Shown: positions 35,418 through 45,085, counted from the stretch's first letter. The stretch is DNA of 64,000 nt from Bradyrhizobium sp. CB1015 (GCF_025200925.1 NZ_CP104174.1:6696001-6760000), one strand, 5' to 3'. Notes: generated from the sequence alone by a model not told the origin. Program-made: numbers and translations.

Positions 35418-36648
35418 TCAGCTTCGGCCTGATGTGCTGCCGCCGCTGAGCAGCACCGATAACAGCGCGGCCAGATCGAATCCCGCAGCCGCCCAGCCGA
35501 GCCGCTCCATCGCCCCATTGGCAACGACCACAGCTCCCGCTGCGGCACCCATCGCGCTGCCGAGGTAGATCGCCGAGGAATTCATCGAGAGACTGATCGG
35601 CGCCAGTGCCGGAGCCAACCCCACTAGCCGCGCTTGCTGCGCCGTTATGAGCCCCCAGCTGGCCAACCCCCAAATCAGGATGGCTGGCAGCAGGACCGGC
35701 ATTGCCCGCGCCGGCCCGAGTGCCGCGCTGAGCGAGAACGCAAGATAAGCCACCAGGGCAAGCCAACCGGCAACGATCACGATCATGCGCGCGCCCCAAC
35801 GGTCCGCCGCGCTGCCGCTGAGCTGGGTGCCGACCGCGCCGGCCAGGCCAAAGCCCAGCAGGACCGGCGCCAGCGCCTGCGAGCCAAGGCCCGCGACGCT
35901 GGCTATGAAGACACCGAGATAAGTGTAGACCGTAAAGGTGCCGGCGACGGTCAGCACGTTGGTCACCAGCACGCCCAGGATATCGCGACGCTTGGCCAGC
36001 GCCAGACGCTCACCCAGGCCGGCCGTGACGCCAGGTCGCTGGCACGGCAGCCGGGTGAGAATCCCAAAGAGCGAGAACACCGCCAGCCCCGCGACACCGA
36101 AGAAGGTGGCGCGCCAGCCGAACCCCCTGCCCCACCAGTACGCCCAGCGGCACGCCGCCGATGATGGCCAGGGTCAACCCGGTGGTGACAGCGGACAAGG
36201 CGCGGCCACGCCGCTCCGGACCGCCCAGTGCGGCGGCATATCCACTGGCCGCCGGCATGAAGCTTGCTGCGGACAGAGCCAACAGCAGCCGCGCGGCCAA
36301 CAGCGCTGCATAGCCTGACGCCAGCGCGGCGAGCAGATTGCCCAGGGCGAAGCCGGCCATGGCGACGATCAGCAGGCGACGCCGTTCCAGCCCGGCCGTC
36401 AAAACGGCCATGACCGGCGCGCTGATGGCATAAGCGAGAGAGAACGCGGTGACCAGATGACCGGCGGCGGGCAAACCGACGTTCAGATCTCGCGCCAGGG
36501 CCGGGAGCAGTCCGGCGATCATGAACCCCTCGCTGCCGATGGCAAAAGCGCCGAGCGTCAGCCAAATGAGAGAGGCCAGCGAGTCGGCGGCGGCAGCTTG
36601 CGCGCGATCAGGCTTCAGTTCCCGGCGCACAGGAAAGGCCAATGTCAT
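35418..36648 (-). pseudogene. MFS transporter (DHA1-like) with a single-base frameshift
   Basis: The N-terminal half (MTLAFPVRRELKPDRAQ, from ATG 36648) covers about six helices and reads in frame to GVPLGVLVGQG. The remaining half continues in another frame (FGWRATFFGVAGLAVFSLFG) to the stop at 35418. Deleting one base in the run of five C (36123-36127) restores one protein of about 410 residues, normal for DHA1 drug/sugar exporters. It overlaps the HD copy 2 stop (ATGA). Either a recent pseudogene or a homopolymer sequencing error. Confidence 0.83.
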
Positions 36649-37313
36649 AATCTTGAGCCTTGGGCTGGCGAATCCGGAAAGGGCGAAGCAGCGATCAAGT
36701 CGCAGGCGTTGGGGCTCTTGAAGCCTGGGATGAAACGTTCGCACACGGCGGCGTTGACGGTGCCATACGTCGTCTCGGGCTTGTGCGCAAAGCCGGCGAA
36801 GTACTCCTGAATGAAGCCTTCTTTGAAATTTGTGCGCGGGTATTTGGCGACAATTTCCTCGCGCAGCTCCGCTGGGAACTGCTCGAACCCCACTCCGATA
36901 ACGTCGAGAAGCACACCGGAGTTGAGGAGCGCCACTTCAGCGCCCATATGCTTCGGGATGCCGGGGGTGGTATGCAGCGCAATAGCTTCCCAGACGGTCT
37001 GCACCTGATCTTCAGCGATGTTGTGAGTGCTAAGAAACTGCCGTGCGGCATTTGCGCCATCGACCTCGAAGCGCTCGTCTGGACTCGAGAACTTCTTGAT
37101 CAGGCCGAGATCGTGAAATGCGGCAGCGACGTAAAGGAGCTCACGGTCGAAGCGCAGGTTCCTCTGACGGCCCTGCTCAGCCGCGAACAGGTAGACGCGG
37201 ATCGAGTGATTAAAGAGCAGGTCGGTGGAATGTTCGCGCAGGATGTCTGTCGCCTCTTTCGCGAGTAAGGAATCGGGAATGACGAGAGCATGGGCGAGAG
37301 CTGGGGTTGTCAT
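36645..37313 (-). CDS. HD-domain hydrolase, cyanamide-hydratase type (copy 2)
   Basis: 222 residues from ATG 37313 with AAAGGA upstream. HD residues His36, His67-Asp68 (AAFHDLG) and the ALHTTPGIPKH block align with copies 1 and 3; RFEVDGANAAR is identical to copy 1. No signal peptide. Coupled by ATGA overlap to the frameshifted MFS transporter. The repeated occurrence of this family in 15 kb suggests related roles against one class of toxic small molecule. Confidence 0.85.
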   Translation of the reverse strand: MTTPALAHALVIPDSLLAKEATDILREHSTDLLFNHSIRVYLFAAEQGRQRNLRFDRELLYVAAAFHDLGLIKKFSSPDERFEVDGANAARQFLSTHNIAEDQVQTVWEAIALHTTPGIPKHMGAEVALLNSGVLLDVIGVGFEQFPAELREEIVAKYPRTNFKEGFIQEYFAGFAHKPETTYGTVNAAVCERFIPGFKSPNACDLIAASPFPDSPAQGSRL

Positions 37314-37389
37314 CGTTGCGTCCTTTCAAGAGTTACTGTGGAGCTCGGCTGCGCGTTGCGCGCGAGCGCAACTACCAAAATTCAGTTGA

Positions 37390-38379
37390 TCAACTCGCTC
37401 CGACGTCGAGCACGATCTTTCCTTTCGGCTGAGGCCGCACGCGTTCCAGCATCAAATGAGCCTCGCGCGCCTCCGCGAGGGGTAAGACTACCCCCACGTT
37501 TGTTCGCAGTTTTCCATCATCGATCAAGCGACCGATGTCCGTCAGATATTGGCTCGTGACGTTGACCAAAAAGAAGGCGGCTTCAACACCGTAGCGCTTT
37601 GCAAGATCCTGATCCGGGCGGGACACTGCCGAGATCAGCTTGCCGCCGCGACGAAGGACCTGGAATGAGCGGTCTTGGGTTTCACCGCCGACCAGATCAA
37701 TCACAGCGTCCGCGTCCCGTACTTCTTTCTCAAAGCGCTGGGTCCGGTAGTCGATCACCGTGTTTGCGCCGAGGTTGCGCACGACGGAAATATCGCCCGT
37801 CGATACGGTTGCGATGGTTTGCACACCCGCGTGACGGGCCAGTTGAACCGCATAGGAGCCAACGTTACCGGCCGCCCCGTGAATAACCACCGTTTGACCT
37901 GCTTTGAGCTCGGCGTGATCAAACAACGCCTGCCATGCGGTGACGGCAACGACAGGAACGGAGGCGGCTTCAACGTGGGTCAGCGAGCTTGGCTTGTTCG
38001 AGACCATGCCCGCGGAAGCGAGAGCGTACTCGGCGTAGGCCCCGACAAACTGCGGATTCGTAACACCATAAACCTGATCTCCCACACGTCGTTCGGAGAC
38101 TCCGGGGCCCATGGCGACGATTTCACCGGACAGATCCGAGCCCAGAGTGAGGGGGAGCGGTTGCGGCAAGGCGCTCTTCCCGGCCCTGATCCAGCCATCC
38201 CATGGCCCGACCCCAACGGCTTCAACTTTGACCAGGACCTCGCCAGGACCGGGCTTGGGTCGTGGCACGGGCTCGAACTTCATGACCTGTGGCGGCCCAA
38301 ACTCGTGCACGCGCCAGGCCATCATTGTTGAATGAGTTCGCTCTTCACCAACTTGAGAAACGATGCTGCTGGGGGTCAT
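37390..38379 (-). CDS. Zinc-independent alcohol dehydrogenase / quinone oxidoreductase-like protein (MDR family)
   Basis: 329 residues from ATG 38379 (AAGGAG seven bases ahead). MDR layout: GroES-like N-terminus with RPKPGPGEVLVKV, then the Rossmann motif VVIHGAAGNVGSYAVQLARHAG (NADPH type AxxGxxG) and IDLVGG. The zinc-binding cysteines of true ADHs are absent, as expected for quinone oxidoreductase or zeta-crystallin-like enzymes. It probably reduces quinones or enals with NADPH. The duplicated noncoding element lies upstream. Confidence 0.88.
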   Translation of the reverse strand: MTPSSIVSQVGEERTHSTMMAWRVHEFGPPQVMKFEPVPRPKPGPGEVLVKVEAVGVGPWDGWIRAGKSALPQPLPLTLGSDLSGEIVAMGPGVSERRVGDQVYGVTNPQFVGAYAEYALASAGMVSNKPSSLTHVEAASVPVVAVTAWQALFDHAELKAGQTVVIHGAAGNVGSYAVQLARHAGVQTIATVSTGDISVVRNLGANTVIDYRTQRFEKEVRDADAVIDLVGGETQDRSFQVLRRGGKLISAVSRPDQDLAKRYGVEAAFFLVNVTSQYLTDIGRLIDDGKLRTNVGVVLPLAEAREAHLMLERVRPQPKGKIVLDVGAS

Positions 38380-38501
38380 CACATTCTCCTTGCGCTCAGC
38401 TCGTCATCATTGCCGACGACCGTTCGTCGGGTTGCGCCGAAGGTGCCTTCGCCGGCCAATCCGAAGGCGAGGCCTCGCTTATCCGTATATCGCAACCAGT
38501 C

Positions 38502-38790
38502 GTGCCCCGGACAACGAACACGATCCTGCGGATCAAGACAGCCGTACGTCGTTTCCTGACAACGACGGGCGGAGCCTTCACGGCAGTAGAAGCGTCCTCA
38601 GATGATTCTCGACCTATTCCGATTCCACCCTGCCGAAGCTGCTCGCGATCTTGGACAAGGGTAAAGCCAAGGGCGCTCATCTCATCCGGTCGCGATCCGA
38701 AGGCGCGATCGAAAGCTGCGGGCTTCAGCCGCCAGTCCCTTTTTTTCCAGCATCATACGTGCGGCATCGAAGCGCGCGGCGATCGGATGA
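38502..38790 (-). pseudogene. Decayed copy of the GlxA-like regulator 3' end and spacer
   Basis: This stretch aligns with about 33526-33820. On the minus strand ARFDAARMMLEKKGLAAEA matches ARIDAARMMLEASDRPLKA of the intact GlxA-like protein, followed by scrambled matches to its last 30 residues (LGFTLVQDREQLRQ). Indels and stops prevent translation. It marks a segmental duplication of regulator plus downstream spacer, with only the spacer element still well conserved. Confidence 0.7.
38529..38562. repeat. Conserved noncoding element, copy 2
   Basis: Matches 33551-33584 at 32 of 34 bases. It lies 150-183 bases upstream of the quinone-oxidoreductase-like gene start on the minus strand. Being better conserved than the pseudogene part beside it, it may be under selection. 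Confidence 0.5.
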
Positions 38791-39214
38791 GGAGCCATCA
38801 ATGCCGTTAGCGGTCTGCGCTGCGAAAGCCCCTGGCGTGAACTTGATGCTTGGGACCGACCATCCTCCATGACCTCCGATGGAAATCCGAAGCCGCGCCA
38901 GCCAAACTGGGTCGATTGACACTCTTTTACGACAGCGGAGATGACGGATTGGAATGCAATAGAGTGTACAATCAGCGAGAAGCTCGACCAGCGAAAGCCA
39001 CTAGAGGCGCTCAAATCTTTTGGACACCACCTGAACAAATACGGAAAAGCGCCTTAATTCGCCCCACAAATTAGATTTACTTCTAACGGGGAGGTATCCC
39101 CGAGCTTCGATATTCTACCGGCGATCCTCACACCAAACAAAAGCGTGCCCATCTTACCGCAAACTCCGTTCGAGTCGCGTTGACCATCGCGTCCGCCGAC
39201 GAAGGAGAGTTTCG
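38791..39214. other. Intergenic region upstream of the formate dehydrogenase operon
   Basis: No supported gene. It contains a small perfect hairpin CGGGGA-GGTA-TCCCCG (39087-39102) in an AT-rich setting about 115 bases before the first start, probably in the operon leader. A promoter for the formate dehydrogenase operon must lie here; I cannot assign it with confidence. Confidence 0.4.
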
Positions 39215-39427
39215 ATGAGCGAACAACACAGAGGGGCAATTGGACGCCGGCCGCTGCTGCGCACCGGAATGATGGGCTTCATCTCGACAACTGCAGCAAG
39301 TGCTTTGAAAGTCGACACCACCGCGGCCGACACGGAAACCGACGCCGAGAAACGCAAGGCGCGATTTCAGGCAGACTCGGCGGAGGTTCAGAATTTCTAT
39401 CGGGTGAACCGCTACCCTAAGCGTTGA
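39215..39427 (+). CDS. Small Tat-signal protein of formate dehydrogenase operons
   Basis: 70 residues with AAGGAG upstream. The N-terminus GRRPLLRTGMMGFISTTAASA is Tat-like, and the tail QADSAEVQNFYRVNRYPKR matches the short 'formate dehydrogenase region TAT target' family (ending in a Y-x-x-x-R-Y pattern). The family always lies just before the catalytic subunit gene. The twin-arginine motif here is degenerate (GRRPLLR). Function unknown; perhaps assembly of the exported enzyme. Confidence 0.8.
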   Translation: MSEQHRGAIGRRPLLRTGMMGFISTTAASALKVDTTAADTETDAEKRKARFQADSAEVQNFYRVNRYPKR

Positions 39428-39438
39428 GGGAGGCCCCC

Positions 39439-42396
39439 GTGCTGATAAGAAGATCAGACCGTCAACCGCACCAAGGGAGAATTGCTTTCGGGCTGGCAAA
39501 GCAGTCGTCAGACAAGGGACTTGACCGTCGTTCGTTCCTGCGCCGCTCAGGCGTCGTCGCGGGCAGTTTGGCCGCGATTGGCGATCTGCCGCTGGGCGGC
39601 CTTCGTCAGGCTGAGGCAGGCCCGCCGCCGCCTCCGAGGGCGGCCGTCACAACCCGGAAGAATGTTTGCACGCATTGTTCGGTCGGCTGTTCGGTGATCG
39701 CCAAGGTCGCGAATGGCGTGTGGATCGGCCAGGAGCCGGACTACGACAGCCCGATCAATCGCGGCTCACATTGCTGCAAAGGAGCAGCGGTGCGAGACGA
39801 CGTGTTGAGCGATCGCCGCTTGCGTTACCCGCAAAAGCTCGTCGACGGCCGATGGCAACGGCTCTCCTGGAATAAGGCTATCGAAGAGATCGGCGACAAG
39901 CTTTTGGAGATTCGCCAGAAGGCTGGTCCGGATTCGGTGTACTGGCTCGGCTCGGCCAAGTTCACGAACGAAGCGGCCTACCTTAACCGCAAACTCGCGG
40001 CCTTCTGGGGAACGAACAATTCCGATCACCAGGCACGCATCTGTCACTCCACCACAGTCACCGGGGTCGCCAATACCTGGGGCTATGGTGCGATGACCAA
40101 CAGCTACAACGACATCCGCAACTCCAAGACCATCCTGTTCATGGGCGGCAATCCAGCCGAGGCCCATCCGGTTTCGCTGCAGCATATTCTTGAAGGCAAG
40201 GAGCTGAACCGCGCAAATGTCATCGTCGTAGATCCACGGATGACGCGAACCGCGGCGCACGCGACTGAATATGTCCGCGTACGACCCGGAGTTCACATCG
40301 CAACCATCTATGGAATGCTCTGGCACATTTTCGAGAATGGCTGGGAGGATAAGGCATTTATCCGCCAGCGCGTTCACGGCATAGACGATATCCGCAAGGA
40401 AGTCGCGAAATGGACTCCTGACGAAGTTGAACGCGTCACCGGCTTACCAGAAGACCAAGTCAAGCACATCGCCGAGACCTTTGCGAACGAGAAGCCGGCG
40501 ACACTCATCTGGGCGATGGGCCAGACGCAATTCGCCACTGGAACAGCGAACGTGCGGGCAAGTTGCATCCTACTGCTCGCTACCGGCAACGTCGGCTATT
40601 CCGGCGGCGGCGCCAACATTTTCCGCGGTCACACCAATGTGCAGGGTGCTACCGATCTCGGCCTCGATGTGACGACGCTTCCTCTTTACTACGGCCTTTC
40701 GGAAGAGGCGTGGCAGCATTGGTGCCGCGTATGGGAGGTCGACATCGACTGGATGCGCGCCCGCTTCGCGAACAGAACGCTGATGGAAACTCCCGGAATT
40801 CCAAGCACACGCTGGTTCGATGCCACGCTGCTGCCGACGGATGTGGTCAGCCAGCCGGACACGTTGCGCGCGATGTTCGTGATGGGACATGGCGTCAACA
40901 CGATCACCAGAATGCCGGAAGCAACGCGCGGAATGGAGAAGCTCGATCTTCTGGTCGTGTGCGATCCATACCCAACGGCTTGGTCGGTGCTCTCGGGGCG
41001 GAAGAACGGCACATATTTGCTGCCAGCGTGCACAAGCTTCGAGATGGACGGCTCGCGCACAGCGTCCAACCGCTCCCTCCAGTGGGGCGAACAAATCGTA
41101 ACGCCAATCTTCGAATCGAAGAATGACTACGACGTGATGTACATGCTCGCGAAGAAGTTTGGTTTCGCTGATCGCATGTTCAAGAACATCAAGGTGGAGA
41201 ACGGCGCCGTATCTGCCGAAGACATTCTGCGCGAGATCAATCGCGGTGGTTGGTCGACCGGATATTGCGGACAGTCGCCCGAGCGACTGAAAGCCCACAT
41301 GAAGAACCAGGCGAAATTCGATCTGGTGACCCTGCGGGCACCAAAGGACGATCCAGAAGTTGGTGGGGACTATTACGGGTTACCTTGGCCATGCTGGGGG
41401 ACGCCTGAGTTCAGGCATCCCGGCAGTGCGATACTTTACAATACCAATTTAAGCGTAAAGGACGGTGGCGGTACGTTCCGCGCGCGTTTCGGCATCGAGC
41501 GCGTGGTTAAGCGCAAGGTCATGGAAAACGGGCAAGAGGTGGAAAAGGAGGAGCATGACAATTTGCTCTCCGATGGCTCCTACTCGGTCGGCTCGGAAAT
41601 CAAGGATGGATATCCTGAGTTCACGCTTGGCGTCCTCAAGAAGCTTGGCTGGGACAAAGACCTCGCCCCCGCGGAAATGGAAATCATCCAGCGAGTAAAC
41701 GCAGCCAATCCCGATGTCGTGGCCTGGTCGACCGACCTTTCCGGCGGCATCCAGCGCGTGGCGATTGAGCATGGCTGCAATCCTTGCGGCAACGGCAAGG
41801 CGCGTATGAACGCCTGGAATTTGCCGGATCCCATCCCGGTACACCGCGAAGTCATTTTCACGTCACGGCCGGATCTGTTCGGCAAGTATCCAACACGGCC
41901 GGACGCGCAGCAATTCCGCGTTCCGAACATCGGCTTTTCCGTTCAGAAGTCCGCCGTCGACAGAGGCATCATCAAGCAGTTTCCGCTGATCCTGAGTTCC
42001 GGCCGGCTTGTCGAATACGAAGGCGGTGGCGAAGAAACGCGCTCCAACAGGTGGCTCGCCGAATTGAAGCAGGACATGTACGTCGAGATCAATCCGGCGG
42101 ACGCATCTGAGCGCGGCATCAAGGATGGTGGATGGGTTTGGGTCACGGGCGCTGAAAGCAATTCCAAAACGCGGGTGAAGGCAGTGGTGACCGAACGTGT
42201 CGGAAAAGGGGTCGCGTGGATGCCCTACCACTTTGCCGGCTGGTACGAAGGCACTGATCTGCGCAGCAAGTACCCCAAGGGAAACGATCCCATCGTGCTC
42301 GGGGAAAGCGTTAACACGCTTACGACCTATGGCTATGACCCCGCGACGGGCATGCAGGAACCCAAGGCCACGCTCTGTCAGATTAAAGCGGCATGA
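39439..42396 (+). CDS. fdhA: Formate dehydrogenase, catalytic alpha subunit (Mo/W-bisMGD)
   Basis: 985 residues from GTG 39439 with GGGAGG six bases ahead. Tat signal DRRSFLRRSGVVAGS; [4Fe-4S] ligands Cys77, Cys80, Cys84 and a Cys at 112/113; the active-site motif ARICHSTTVTGV has Cys202 where some enzymes carry selenocysteine, then His203. The C-terminal molybdopterin-dinucleotide domain ends with ESVNTLTTYGYDP. It oxidises formate to CO2 in the periplasm and passes electrons through FdhB and FdhC to quinone. Complete, with no stop in frame. Confidence 0.95.
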   Translation: MLIRRSDRQPHQGRIAFGLAKQSSDKGLDRRSFLRRSGVVAGSLAAIGDLPLGGLRQAEAGPPPPPRAAVTTRKNVCTHCSVGCSVIAKVANGVWIGQEPDYDSPINRGSHCCKGAAVRDDVLSDRRLRYPQKLVDGRWQRLSWNKAIEEIGDKLLEIRQKAGPDSVYWLGSAKFTNEAAYLNRKLAAFWGTNNSDHQARICHSTTVTGVANTWGYGAMTNSYNDIRNSKTILFMGGNPAEAHPVSLQHILEGKELNRANVIVVDPRMTRTAAHATEYVRVRPGVHIATIYGMLWHIFENGWEDKAFIRQRVHGIDDIRKEVAKWTPDEVERVTGLPEDQVKHIAETFANEKPATLIWAMGQTQFATGTANVRASCILLLATGNVGYSGGGANIFRGHTNVQGATDLGLDVTTLPLYYGLSEEAWQHWCRVWEVDIDWMRARFANRTLMETPGIPSTRWFDATLLPTDVVSQPDTLRAMFVMGHGVNTITRMPEATRGMEKLDLLVVCDPYPTAWSVLSGRKNGTYLLPACTSFEMDGSRTASNRSLQWGEQIVTPIFESKNDYDVMYMLAKKFGFADRMFKNIKVENGAVSAEDILREINRGGWSTGYCGQSPERLKAHMKNQAKFDLVTLRAPKDDPEVGGDYYGLPWPCWGTPEFRHPGSAILYNTNLSVKDGGGTFRARFGIERVVKRKVMENGQEVEKEEHDNLLSDGSYSVGSEIKDGYPEFTLGVLKKLGWDKDLAPAEMEIIQRVNAANPDVVAWSTDLSGGIQRVAIEHGCNPCGNGKARMNAWNLPDPIPVHREVIFTSRPDLFGKYPTRPDAQQFRVPNIGFSVQKSAVDRGIIKQFPLILSSGRLVEYEGGGEETRSNRWLAELKQDMYVEINPADASERGIKDGGWVWVTGAESNSKTRVKAVVTERVGKGVAWMPYHFAGWYEGTDLRSKYPKGNDPIVLGESVNTLTTYGYDPATGMQEPKATLCQIKAA

Positions 42397-42409
42397 GAGG
42401 ACGATATCG

Positions 42410-43006
42410 ATGCCTCGCGTCAAATTTCTTTGTGACGCCGACCGTTGTATCGAGTGCAATGCGTGCGTGACGGCCTGCAAGAACGAACACGAGGTACCTT
42501 GGGGTATCAATCGCCGCCGTGTCGTCACCATTAACGACGGCAAGCCCGGCGAGCGCTCCGTGTCAATGGCCTGCATGCACTGCACGGATGCACCCTGTGC
42601 GGCAGTTTGCCCGGTGTCGTGCTTCTACACTACGGCAGACAGCATCGTTCTTCACTCGAAGGACCTCTGCATTGGTTGCGGATATTGCTTCTACGCGTGC
42701 CCGTTCGGCGCACCACAGTATCCAAAGGTCGGAAACTTCGGCTCCCGCGGCAAGATGGACAAATGCACCTACTGCGCAGGCGGCCCGGAAGCCGACAACA
42801 CGCCAGCTGAGTATGCGAAATACGGTTCTAATCGTCTTGCCGAAGGCAAGCTGCCGCTCTGTGCCGAAATGTGCTCGACCAAATCGCTGCTTGCAGGCGA
42901 TGGCGCGATCATCGCCGAGATCTACAAGGAGCGCGTGATGAAGCGTGGCTACGGCTCGGGCGCATGGGGCTGGAAGACAGCCTACCACGAGGGCGTTGAT
43001 GTCTGA
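42410..43006 (+). CDS. fdhB: Formate dehydrogenase, iron-sulfur beta subunit
   Basis: 198 residues. Cysteine clusters for four [4Fe-4S] centres: CDADRCIECNACVTAC, CMHCTDAPCAAVCP, CIGCGYCFYACPFGAP and CTYC...C. It carries electrons from the catalytic subunit to the cytochrome b subunit. There is no C-terminal membrane anchor, so it resembles the shorter Wolinella-type FdhB rather than E. coli FdnH. Its start is 13 bases after fdhA. Confidence 0.94.
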   Translation: MPRVKFLCDADRCIECNACVTACKNEHEVPWGINRRRVVTINDGKPGERSVSMACMHCTDAPCAAVCPVSCFYTTADSIVLHSKDLCIGCGYCFYACPFGAPQYPKVGNFGSRGKMDKCTYCAGGPEADNTPAEYAKYGSNRLAEGKLPLCAEMCSTKSLLAGDGAIIAEIYKERVMKRGYGSGAWGWKTAYHEGVDV

Positions 43007-43054
43007 GGCACCTCAAGGGCGCTACGGGCACCGGCGAACTGCGGGAGAATGAGC

Positions 43055-44074
43055 ATGATAACTCCTTCTCGCTTTCGTTCCTTCATCCTGATTGCGTTTG
43101 CGATCCTGATGATGATCGCACTAACTCCCGCGCTCGCGCAGACACTTGGCCCGGACGGCGCACCCAATCCAACTGCGAGCACGATGACTGAGCAGCAGTT
43201 GCTTCAGCAATCACCACGCATCGAGGGCAACATCGCCCAGCCGATCGAGCGCGCGCGCGTACTCATTCAGCCGGCCGGCAGGGCATGGGACTATTTCCAC
43301 CAAGTCACGCTGCGGTGGATCGGCGCCCTCGCAATTCTCGGCATGATCGCGGTGATCGCAGCCTTCCACTTCGTCATTGGGCGGCTACGGATCTCCGCCG
43401 GACGTTCTGGGCAGAAGATTTTGCGCTTCAATTCTTTCGAGCGCTTCGCGCACTGGCTGACAGCGGTATCCTTCGTCATCCTCGCCTTAACCGGGCTGAA
43501 CATCACGTTCGGACGCATCACTCTTCTGCCGGTGATCGGACCTGAAGCGTTCAGCAGCGTGTCGCAAATCGCTAAATACGTCCACAACTACGTCAGCGCA
43601 TCGTTCGTGATCGGCCTCGTCCTGATCGTCGCGCTCTGGATCAAGGACAACATTCCCCGGAACGTCGATGTCGACTGGGTCCGGCAAGGTGGCGGCTTTA
43701 TCAAGTCGAAACACGCGCCGGCGGGCCGCTTCAACGCGGGCGAGAAGCTGGTGTTCTGGACCGCCTTCGGCGCTGGAGCGGCCGTTACTGTTTCAGGCGC
43801 TCTTCTTCTGTTTCCGTTTTATGTGACGAACATCGTGGGAATGCAACTCGCCCTGATTGTCCACAGTGTGATCGCAGTCCTCTTCGTCGCGGTGATCATT
43901 GCGCACATCTACATCGGCACGCTCGGAACGGAGGGGGCATTCGAAGCCATGGGGACGGGCGAGGTCGATCTTAACTGGGCGGAAGAACATCACGATCTCT
44001 GGCTTAAGGATGAGCTGGCCAAGAAACGTCACGCCGATCAATCCAGGAAAACATCAGCAACTCCGGCGGAATGA
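43055..44074 (+). CDS. fdhC: Formate dehydrogenase, cytochrome b556 gamma subunit
   Basis: 339 residues from ATG 43055 (GGGAG eight bases ahead; ATG 43049 also possible). An N-terminal signal or anchor segment ends ALTPALAQ. The membrane part has four helices with haem-ligand-type histidines in FNSFERFAHWLTAVSF, KYVHNYVSA, ALIVHSVIA and IAHIYIGT. It anchors the complex and reduces quinone. The N-terminal extension (residues 25-75) is typical of the alphaproteobacterial form. Confidence 0.93.
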   Translation: MITPSRFRSFILIAFAILMMIALTPALAQTLGPDGAPNPTASTMTEQQLLQQSPRIEGNIAQPIERARVLIQPAGRAWDYFHQVTLRWIGALAILGMIAVIAAFHFVIGRLRISAGRSGQKILRFNSFERFAHWLTAVSFVILALTGLNITFGRITLLPVIGPEAFSSVSQIAKYVHNYVSASFVIGLVLIVALWIKDNIPRNVDVDWVRQGGGFIKSKHAPAGRFNAGEKLVFWTAFGAGAAVTVSGALLLFPFYVTNIVGMQLALIVHSVIAVLFVAVIIAHIYIGTLGTEGAFEAMGTGEVDLNWAEEHHDLWLKDELAKKRHADQSRKTSATPAE

Positions 44075-44196
44075 GCATACTTACGACACATCGGCGGTCT
44101 GCTGCGTCCGGCATGGCCAAAGCGAGGGGAGCGTGAACGCAGTCGCTTCAGGAAGACGGCAAGTTCAGGAGCACTTCAACCCATCGGAGATGGCGT

Positions 44197-44703
44197 GTGT
44201 GTTCGCCAGTCAGCGTACAAATTATTGTTGGTGTGGTGATTGAGCGTCGTAAGGCAAAGAGCCTGTGGCTCGATTTCCTTTGGCGGCCAGTTTCCGTGCT
44301 TGTTGGAAACCCGTCAGCCGCGCCTTGGACGCGGATCGGTGAGAAAGATGAAACGACCCTATTCTATGCTGGCGCGGCTCCGATCGAATTGCATCGAACC
44401 GACACGGAGAACTATCTTCAGAATCTTGCTTCGGGGTCGCCGATGCTGTGGGTCGTCTTGCGGCGGGTTGCGGCCGAATCTGCGGCTCCGGCGTTCGATA
44501 TTCTGACGGTAACAGCCAATCCTTCAGAGGGTGAGGCTCTCACTGACGCTGGCAACAATCTGGTCGAGACGGTGTCGATGCCGGCTGAGATTATCGAGGC
44601 CACACGCAATTTTATCCTCGAACATCACGTCGAGCGCCCCTTTAACAAACGGCAACGAGACCGTGTCGATCCAATGATGCGCGGTCACCATGAACGCGGC
44701 TGA
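44197..44703 (+). CDS. DUF3305-family protein of formate dehydrogenase operons
   Basis: 168 residues from GTG 44197. The pattern VGVVIERRKAKSLWLDFLWR then LFYAGAAPIELHRTDTENY and EHHVERPFNKRQRDR is characteristic of DUF3305, encoded next to formate dehydrogenase or molybdopterin-enzyme genes. Function unknown, probably in maturation. It follows fdhC by 122 bases. The partner DUF3306 gene usually found next is not seen; a decayed small gene lies there instead. Confidence 0.82.
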   Translation: MCSPVSVQIIVGVVIERRKAKSLWLDFLWRPVSVLVGNPSAAPWTRIGEKDETTLFYAGAAPIELHRTDTENYLQNLASGSPMLWVVLRRVAAESAAPAFDILTVTANPSEGEALTDAGNNLVETVSMPAEIIEATRNFILEHHVERPFNKRQRDRVDPMMRGHHERG

Positions 44704-44714
44704 AAGAGCAATAA

Positions 44715-44962
44715 ATGACCAACAGCGAAAGTGCCTCGCTGACCGCGCGGCTGAAGCAGTTTCGCGCCCCGGGGCATTAAGCCCGACAGTTTACGCGGGG
44801 AACGGAAACTCCCCGACGAAAGGCCTGCGGTGGAAGCGCGCCGGATCATCGAGGAGTAGAGCGAACGCCCTAAGGAAGTTTATCGAGAAGCTCCGTAAGA
44901 AGTTGGAATTTGAGAAATCGTACTGTCCTATCGAAGTGCTGCCGCACTCTAACGAACTCTAA
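44715..44962 (+). pseudogene. Small gene broken by two one-base insertions
   Basis: Three frames join into one protein: MTNSESASLTARLKQFRAPG, then IKPDSLRGERKLPDERPAVE to ARRIIEE, then ANALRKFIEKLRKKLE. Removing one G from GGGG (44771-44774) and one base near 44857-44861 restores continuity. The reconstructed 80-residue protein is a basic helical polypeptide of unknown function, ATG twelve bases after DUF3305, so probably an operon member. Reconstruction is by eye. Confidence 0.5.
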
Positions 44963-45085
44963 CAACAGCTAACTAGCAAACGGCGAGAGCTTTGCACGAA
45001 TACTATACTGCACCGAAGCACCTGCCGAGCCTTTAGTTCTGTTCTTGGCTCGGTCCACGCAGCTCTGCGACGAAGGAGGTTCGCG

